NCBI GenBank assembly: GCA_905221605.1
Contig: CAJNDS010002506.1
Location: 1-42,500, forward strand
Origin: Symbiodinium natans
Lineage: Eukaryota; Sar; Dinophyceae; Suessiales; Symbiodiniaceae
Direction: 5' to 3'
Length of the DNA: 42,500 bases
The position numbers and the translations under genes were made by a program. This document shows positions 37,206 through 42,500 of this stretch, one piece after another. Each line of letters begins with the position of its first letter. Position 1 is the stretch's first letter. The notes under the pieces were generated by a model that had not been told where the DNA came from, made no database searches, and saw nothing but the letters and a program-made list of their open reading frames with translations.

Positions 37206-38360
37206 TCAAGCTCCAGCCTCAATGGAGACGCAAGCCGAATTCAGCAAACTCAATAGTGAGGGAAGCGAGGAGTTTGCTGAATGATCTGAATGTGGTCCAG
37301 CTTCCTGGCTTGGCCTTGAGCTTCGACCACTTGAGCTTCTTTGCTTGATGTCAGTGTCTTGATCATCTGGTGCTGCTATCAACGAACCCTGACGCCATCG
37401 GCAAAGCTGCTCGTTTAGTGATTGCTCCCAATTCTCAATGTCCGCAAAGTACTGCTGTGGAAGCTTCTTCTCCAGTTCTGCAACATGGGCAGCGAATGCT
37501 TGGCCTTTCCTATTCACGTCATGCCTTACTAGAACCGGATGCAGGCACTGCTTGGATCCTCGCAGTTGCAGCAAGCACTGCGCCAATTCCCTGATCTCCA
37601 ACACACCGTTCCCATCCGAATCCAGGATATCAAAAAGTTGTCTAGCTTCCATTTGGAGCGAAATTCCATAAAGTGAAACTATCTGCTGGAATTCTGGCTC
37701 GGCAAGCAGGCCCTCGAAGTCAACGTAGTTTAAGGCTGTGTGAGACCTTCCTTGGCTTTTGGCGACCAGTCCTTCCAAGGCTTCGATAAACGGAGCCTCC
37801 TCCACAAGCTGCTCTAACCACGTCCAATCCTCTTCTTTCGCATGCTCGACAACGCCAGTGATGATTAAGCCAGTGACGAGGTTTACCAACGTCAAATTTG
37901 TAAGAATAATGAAGCACAAAAAGTATACTGCCCAGATGGGACTCTCCTCCATGGCTAAATTGCAGACATCCACCCACTGCTCGAGGGTCATGAGTTTGAA
38001 GTGCGAGAATATGCTGATCCAGAGATTGCCAAACAAGCTTCGCAGCTGTGCATTGTCAGAGCTTCCCAACTCACTTGCACAAAAGAGTGCGCCGATGTAA
38101 ATCAAAGTGAACAGAAGCAGAAACACCCAAAAGACGGCACGCAGTGACATGGCCAAGTTGAAGGCCAGGAGTGAAAGTTCATGTGAGAGTCGAAGAAATT
38201 GAAATATTCGAGCTAAACGGAACAACTGAAGTATGCGAAACACACTGAATGCTTGCGCCGTCTTGCGCGCGGACATTTCTGAAATCAAGTCCATTGGTCT
38301 CATGATGCACAGGTCCACCACCGAGGTCAGCACCACGAAGAAGTCAAAAATCCCTTGAAT
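37206..38360 (-). CDS. Voltage-gated cation channel, exon with S3-S6 and EF-hand
   Basis: One 384-residue open exon after a TTGCAG acceptor. In order: S3 (IFDFFVVLTSVVDLC); S4 with RILQLFRLARIFQFLR; S5 (AVFWVFLLLFTLIYIGALF); a pore loop ending MTLEQWVDV; S6 (AVYFLCFIILTNLTLVNLV); a cytoplasmic tail with a canonical EF-hand, DSDGNGVLEIRE, at about residue 247 of this exon; then a Ser-rich end. The filter TLEQW resembles the TLESW of bacterial sodium channels and the glutamates of calcium channels, so sodium or calcium selectivity is likely. Family: Ion_trans. The stop is at 37206. S1 and S2 are on separate exons upstream. Whether it is a single-domain channel or the last repeat of a four-domain one cannot be told from here. 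Confidence 0.9.
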   Translation of the reverse strand: MQGIFDFFVVLTSVVDLCIMRPMDLISEMSARKTAQAFSVFRILQLFRLARIFQFLRLSHELSLLAFNLAMSLRAVFWVFLLLFTLIYIGALFCASELGSSDNAQLRSLFGNLWISIFSHFKLMTLEQWVDVCNLAMEESPIWAVYFLCFIILTNLTLVNLVTGLIITGVVEHAKEEDWTWLEQLVEEAPFIEALEGLVAKSQGRSHTALNYVDFEGLLAEPEFQQIVSLYGISLQMEARQLFDILDSDGNGVLEIRELAQCLLQLRGSKQCLHPVLVRHDVNRKGQAFAAHVAELEKKLPQQYFADIENWEQSLNEQLCRWRQGSLIAAPDDQDTDIKQRSSSGRSSRPSQEAGPHSDHSANSSLPSLLSLLNSACVSIEAGA

Positions 38361-38512
38361 CTGCAATTTGTGGGTAAATTCACGAGCTAGTCTCGCACAC
38401 CGCCACGAAGAGCTCTTCGTAGGTGCCTGGCTTTCCGGTCTGCTTCTTCTTGTCAACAGGCATGTTTCCCGAAAAAAAAATGGACTCTAAATGCACCTGC
38501 TATAAAACGCAC

Positions 38513-38608
38513 CCAAGCCACCGAAGCACCGTGCTTGAAAAAGAAGCCCAGGCCCCAGCAACGGATGTTCAGAAGCAGTTCCAACATAAACAAGAGGAGG
38601 AATACCAA
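38513..38608 (-). CDS. Channel exon with S2
   Basis: After CATCCAAGGTGCAG the frame reads LVFLLLFMLELLLNIRCWG then LGFFFKHGASVAW, the typical S2 form with its conserved acidic residue and the following GFF. A phase-0 end at GCTTGG|GTGCGT joins directly to IQGIFDFF of the next exon; a later end at GCAG|GTGCAT would shift phase. It has no ATG in this frame and is missed by ORF calling. Confidence 0.7.
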
Positions 38609-38786
38609 CTGCACCTTGGATGCACGACATCCGAAGGACTTGGGCCATGTGGCGCGTGCACATAAGGCAAGTTAAATAGTCATGGTCATGGCACGATGTA
38701 CATTGACAGTCCGAGCACGGAAGTCCTGTCACAAACCGGGACTATCAAGCGAGCAAAAGTGTTTGTGCGTGTGGAACTCCGCACAC

Positions 38787-38896
38787 TGCAGATGTTGTAT
38801 GCAGCTGCCCTCGCAAGCCTTCCGAAGCGTAGCTCTGCTTCAACCTCCACGCTCATTGCCGCTGCATTGAGAAGGACTGCCAGCCCAATCGCCAGC
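38787..38896 (-). CDS. Channel exon with S1
   Basis: After CATAAGCTGCAG the frame reads RLAIGLAVLLNAAAMSVEVE then AELRFGRLARAAAYNIC, matching S1 of Ion_trans channels (hydrophobic, Asn in the middle, acidic end). A donor TGCA|GTGTGC follows. The phase to the S2 exon is not fully checked. Upstream exons with the N-terminus or other channel domains were not found in 38900-39520. Confidence 0.65.
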
Positions 38897-38899
38897 CTG

Positions 38900-39520
38900 C
38901 AGCTTATGCAGGAAGTCGCGCAGATGAACTGACCAGTAACAACAGCCCATCCTGGCCCATCCTCAAACCTACGCTCTTAAACAAGCAGCTTGGCACGCTC
39001 CGTAAGGATCCAAGGAAGTGCAGAGCCCGGCAACCTTCGCGTGAAAGAACTGGTGCCATGCCACAAATGACACACGCTTGCCTGCCCCCAGTTGAGGCTC
39101 CGACTCGTCGGTCAAACCACTTAGAAGACTGCTTCCCCCGCTCGCTCCTCTTAGAAGGCGAGGAGGATGACCTGCATAACCTCAACATTCCAAATATTCC
39201 AATAGCATCCAATAGCCACAGACATGACGAAGTATGCACAATCTTTCACAACGTTGCACATTTTCACCAAACCGTACGTACAGAGCGGCAATCTTCGACG
39301 GTTGTCGCCTCCAGCTCTGGCCTTGCGTGGCATGTCGCGGCTTCAAGCATTCAAGCATCTTCCAGCGTCTTCATGTGTGGGAACCCGAGAAGAAGACATT
39401 GCGACATCAAACTCTGGGACTGATGTCTCGATCGTAGTCTGTTGGGTATGTCGATATCTTTCGATCATCAAGATAAAAGACCGATTGGAAAGCTGTTTGT
39501 CGTGCCAGGTGCTCCTTCGG
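38900..39520. other. No gene firmly assigned
   Basis: The minus-strand frame containing S1 stays open to about 39000. A 121-codon plus frame (39058-39423) overlaps a 111-codon minus frame; neither has splice support. Confidence 0.4.
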
Positions 39521-39528
39521 GTCAGCAG

Positions 39529-39845
39529 CAGATTCGGAAACTGAAAACGCGCGGATTCGCAAACTGGCAAAACCTGATTCGGGAACTAGAAAAAACCTGA
39601 TTCGGGAAACTAAAAGCGCTGATTCTGGAAACCAGGATTCGGGAAAACCGCTTATTCAGGAAACTGGAAAACGCGGAATCGGAAACCGGTGATTCGGGAA
39701 ACTTCCAAGCGCAGATTCGGAAACTGAATGCGCGGATTCGCCACACCAGCTGAGTCAGGAAACTGGAGGGATTCGGAAACCAGCTGATTCAGGAAACTGA
39801 AGCACGCGGTTTCGGAAGCCAGCTGATTCAGGAAACTGGAGCGCG
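39529..39845. repeat. Array of GATTC(G/A)GGAAACT units, left arm
   Basis: About 16 degenerate copies of a 19-26 bp unit, GATTCGGGAAACTGGAAAACGCG-like, all in one orientation. Copies differ by substitutions and by the 3' half. Minus-strand frames over it encode Phe/Ser/Arg-rich repeats and are not genes. Confidence 0.9.
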
Positions 39846-39903
39846 CGGACAGGAACGTTATCATCCGCCCCCCCCACCCCCCCCCACAACCCCCCCCCCC
39901 CCT
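39846..39903. other. Central spacer with C runs in the inverted array
   Basis: About 58 bases dominated by three C runs (CCCCCCCACCCCCCCCC and following) separate the left and right arms. Confidence 0.85.
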
Positions 39904-40110
39904 GAATCGCGCGCTCTCAGTTTTCTGAATCGCGCAGTTTCCTGAATCGCACGTTGTCCGTTTGCCTGAATCGGCTAGTTTCCTGAATCCTGGTTTCCTG
40001 AATCCTGGTTTCCTGAACCGCAAAATTTCCTGCATCGTGGTTTCCTGAATCGCGGGGCTGGTTTCCTGAATCCTGGTTTCCTAACTCGCGTCCAGTTTCT
40101 GAATCGCGCT
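39904..40110. repeat. Array of (A)GTTTCCTGAATC units, right arm
   Basis: About 12 copies of the reverse complement of the left-arm unit, GTTTCCTGAATC(G/C)(C/T)G. Together the arms make an imperfect palindrome of nearly 600 bases. Confidence 0.9.
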
Positions 40111-40329
40111 AGGATTTGCTCCTTCGTCGGGACAGTCATAGGCAGCACCCCAAAAGAGAATGCCTCTGCTTGTAAAAGAGCGTAAGAAGGATGTGGAATC
40201 GAACGGAGCAAAGCTGCTCTTATTTGAGCCGCAATCTTAGAGTGCCTCCGGTTTCTCTAGCCACCGTAGAAAACCACGTGTGGTTGTTCTGCAGCGTAAG
40301 AATAACCACCTCAACCAAAAAACTACATC

Positions 40330-40670
40330 AGAGCAGCTGCCCAAACAAAACATGCGCCAGTTTGGAACGTAGTCTGCGTTCCATGCGTTCCAAAATTGAC
40401 ACTTTTCCGCGTTCGAAAACGACCCCGTTCCCCAAGCAGCACGTGCGCGCAGCGTTAATGGGACAAGATCTCGTGTTCCTGCTTCCCCACGGTTACTGCC
40501 ACAAACCACTGAGTACTGTCTGCAGCAAATGCAGATGCCAACAGCCTCACCGCCAGGATCGAGCCCTCAAGTAGCTGGAGCTGTTCATCATCGCCGGGAG
40601 CTGTGCCCGTTGTGCTCGTTGTGCCAGCTTTGCCCTCACGGGCACAAGCATCGAGATCCATCCTCGGCAA
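40330..40670 (-). CDS. Two probable exons, unknown protein
   Basis: One frame (40455-40670) reads MDLDACAREGKAGTTSTT, DEQLQLLEGSILAVRLLAS, AFAADSTQWFVAVTVGKQE. Another (about 40335-40430) reads FERGKVSILERMERRLRSK then LAHVLFGQLL. Both look coding by codon bias. A TTTGGAACG...CGTTCCAAA inverted repeat lies at 40361-40394 inside the second. Joints are unresolved. Confidence 0.4.
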
Positions 40671-40937
40671 TCAGCCAAGCACTCCATGACGTGTTCATCA
40701 AACTTGCGGCAATGTGCCAATACTCTGCTTCCTAAGTCCTAAGTCTTCTTGGAGGTCTCCCCCCACAGAACATTGCCAATCTTCTCAGATCTTCTCAGCA
40801 ATGTGCCGAAGAAGCATTCTGTGCTGGACTTCGTTGCTGCGTCGCTCTGAGTTCAATTTTCCAAGCCTGCCTTCTCCCCGTGCACACTCTCCCGAGATGC
40901 TGGAAAAAAGAAACCTGAAACTCCAAACAAAGTCTTG

Positions 40938-41008
40938 GGACTGCATACTTGGGGAGTCAATCCGAACACCAATTTGACACTGCATACTTGGGGTAGTCAT
41001 CTCCGAAC
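40938..41008. repeat. Direct repeat CTGCATACTTGGGG (two copies, ~41 bp apart)
   Basis: CTGCATACTTGGGG.AGTCA.TCCGAAC occurs twice. Region 40700-41420 otherwise shows no supported gene; a GATACTG repeat lies at 41348-41390. Confidence 0.75.
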
Positions 41009-41421
41009 AAAAAGGCAATGTAGCACCCTCCTTAGACAAGCTGCCCGAAAGAAACTCTGTCCAAGAAGCTCTGTCCAGGATCCCACAAGTCTTGAAGGCG
41101 AAAATGAAATGACCACGAGGAATCGGAATGGCTACGCTAGCCACAAGACACGTGGTCACCCGCTGCCTTGACTATCTTGGCTTGAATCGAAACGGTTGAA
41201 CCATGTTGAACAATCCGGCTTGTCTTTCATGCTGCACCAGTATCAGCTATGCTGGTCGCACACAGCAGGCTAGGCAACACAAGGGTTCCAGGGTCGCACC
41301 CGAATGAGGTGACTGCCTTTGGACCTGGCCACTGGGAAAGAAGATTCTCAGATACTGCAATACTGTGGCGATACTGAGGCGATACTGGCACTACTTCTGA
41401 CCGAAGGAAGAATCTCAGACA

Positions 41422-41500
41422 TCAGTGGGCGTACTTTGCAATTGGCTCTACGCTGAAGGCCGCGTCCAAAGCAGCATCCTCTGCTTCCTGCAGGGTCTGA
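41422..41500 (-). CDS. Terminal exon, unknown protein
   Basis: A strong acceptor (CGGATTTTTCACTCAG) opens TLQEAEDAALDAAFSVEP then IAKYAH to a TGA at 41422. Acidic with clear codon bias. Same gene as the next two exons by location. Confidence 0.55.
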
Positions 41501-41599
41501 GTGAAAAATCCGTGTAAGTGCAGAGTGAGTGTAGACGCATGACGATTACAACTGTCTGCTGAGGACGCCTCCTCTGATGTTTTCTCTGTTTGAAGGTGT

Positions 41600-41708
41600 C
41601 CTGGAACTTGCACGTGCCAACATGGTTCGGAAGCTTGGGTTTGCCAGGAACACGGCCCTGCAGTAATGACTGCAATTGTTGACGATCGGCCGCAGTCACT
41701 CCATATGC
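41600..41708 (-). CDS. Internal exon, unknown protein
   Basis: An ideal acceptor (TTGTGGTATATTGCAG) opens AYGVTAADRQQLQSLLQG then RVPGKPKLPNHVGTCKFQ in phase 0. The 3' edge is uncertain; TTCCAG|GACACC (GA type) is a candidate. It joins the frame upstream if 41709-41730 is removed. Confidence 0.55.
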
Positions 41709-41730
41709 CTGCAATATACCACAATTGAAC

Positions 41731-41829
41731 GATGTTGAACTGTGTTGAACCAGTAGTGAACTTGAACTCATCGCAACTCAAGGGTGCTTGTGCCAAACAC
41801 GCCTCCACAATCGCCGACAAGGCAGCCAC
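41731..41829 (-). CDS. Exon, unknown protein
   Basis: The frame reads AALSAIVEACLAQAPLSCD then EFKFTTGSTQFNI. Entry is after a GTGACAG-like site near 41832. Codon bias is good to about 41745. A GT donor at ACTG|GTTCAA is the alternative 3' end. Confidence 0.5.
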
Positions 41830-41859
41830 CTGTCACTGCCGATGTGCCGCTGTAGCTTG

Positions 41860-41975
41860 GCCACCGATGCTCCTCAAACCTAACATCTTGGTTCGATGCC
41901 ATTGGTGCACCGTTCTCCTCCATCTGTAGAAAGCCGCTGCTTTGGCCACCAATGCCTCAATCAGAAAATTGTCGC
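41860..41975 (-). CDS. Probable exon, basic helix
   Basis: Acceptor TTTTCTGATTGAG precedes ALVAKAAAFYRWRRTVHQW then HRTKML. A GTTAG|GTTTGA donor is possible. Arg/Trp-rich. Confidence 0.45.
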
Positions 41976-41988
41976 AAATTGTCGAAAA

Positions 41989-42148
41989 TCATTTGTCAAA
42001 GACTCTCCAACTCTTCACGGAGCCGCTCGGAAACATTCGTTCCAAGGCACGTTGCTGGTGTCCAAGTATGCTGAGTGCACGGTCCAAGGCATCCACGGTT
42101 GATGAGAGTCCCTCGGTCCAACATTTCAAGCCGCTCACCACCGCATGC
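41989..42148 (-). CDS. Exon, unknown protein
   Basis: Acceptor GGATGGTTTAG at 42149 opens HAVVSGLKCWTEGLSSTVDA, LDRALSILGHQQRALERMF, PSGSVKSWRVFDK, to a stop at 41989 or an earlier donor. Strong helix and codon bias. Probably the most upstream exon seen of this gene. Confidence 0.55.
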
Positions 42149-42247
42149 CTAAACCATCCTAAAACGCACTGCGGTTGTCGAACATACCAAAGCATGCAAA
42201 ACACTGAAAATTTGTCCGACTTGCTTGGCAGATGCCAAAACAGTCAG

Positions 42248-42500
42248 CCAAGGCGAGCGTGCGTGTGCGAGCGTGTATATGCGCGTGCGATCGCGTGCGC
42301 GTGCGCGTGCGCGTGCGCGTGCGCTTTCGCGTGCGCGTGCACTTGCGCTTGTTCGTGTGCGTGTGCGTGTGCGTGGGCGTGGGCGTGGGTGTTGGTGTGC
42401 GTTCGCGTGTGTGCGTGCGTGTGCATGCGCGTGCGTGCGTGTGCGTGTGCGCGCATGTGCGTGCGTGTGCGTGCGCGTGCGTGTGCGCGCGTGTGCGTGC
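42248..42500. repeat. (GTGCGC/GTGCGT)n alternating purine-pyrimidine tract
   Basis: About 250 bases of nearly pure alternating G/T-C/G steps reaching the right edge. Such sequence favours left-handed Z-DNA. The 70-codon His/Ala frame on the minus strand is an artefact. Confidence 0.95.

Noticed and set aside
39529-40110. CRISPR-like array
   Set aside because: Units are degenerate, spacing is irregular, orientation flips in the middle, and there are no unique constant-length spacers or cas genes.
42244-42456. His/Ala-rich 70-codon ORF
   Set aside because: It is a translation of the GTGCGT/GTGCGC repeat.
1-42500. tRNA, rRNA or snRNA genes
   Set aside because: I looked for GTTCGAAT-type loops and known RNA cores by eye and found no paired structure that fits; a covariance-model search would be needed to exclude them.

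Overview
This looks like nuclear DNA of an alga-like protist, most probably a dinoflagellate (about 0.7). The evidence is long degenerate tracts of the plant/alveolate telomere type (CCCTAAA), abundant microsatellites, short coding exons broken by introns, intron ends that appear to use GC and GA as well as GT at the 5' side, and genes that nearly all point the same way. There is no sign of bacterial operons, rRNA, tRNA, CRISPR or an intact transposase. Only three things could be named from sequence: a voltage-gated cation channel (37206-38896), a RING-H2 protein (31589-32077), and a protein ending in a small GL/NG/YD/RY domain common in dinoflagellates (11000-11658). Everything else is listed as exons of unknown function.

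Layout, left to right. 1-910 is a polypurine tract, followed by telomere-like repeats at 1005-1030 and 1141-1270. 2685-3609 holds at least three exons of one minus-strand gene. 4240-7112 is a repeat island with two copies of a ~250 bp module, each followed by a telomere-like tract. 8096-16497 carries a series of minus-strand exons, including two coiled-coil exons (15641-16347) and the GL/NG-domain gene. 16500-20100 is gene-poor, with a 25 bp stem palindrome at 17047-17129 and a 1 kb CT/GA tract at 18927-19991. 20103-25455 is again dense in minus-strand exons. 26200-35230 has scattered exons and the RING-H2 gene. 35693-38896 has an unnamed gene with a (CCCAA)n intron and the channel. 39529-40110 is a large inverted array of a ~20 bp motif. 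40300-42148 has more exons, and the window ends in a (GTGCGT/GTGCGC) tract.

How the genes relate. Nearly every exon with a clear splice acceptor, donor and matching phase lies on the minus strand, as expected of a unidirectional dinoflagellate gene cluster read from high to low coordinates. In two places (near 32080 and near 22150) a stop codon is followed within about 50 bases by a good acceptor AG and the next reading frame, which would fit tandem genes resolved by spliced-leader trans-splicing. Exon boundaries were placed by eye from splice signals and phase and may be off. Which exons belong to one gene is inference unless stated.
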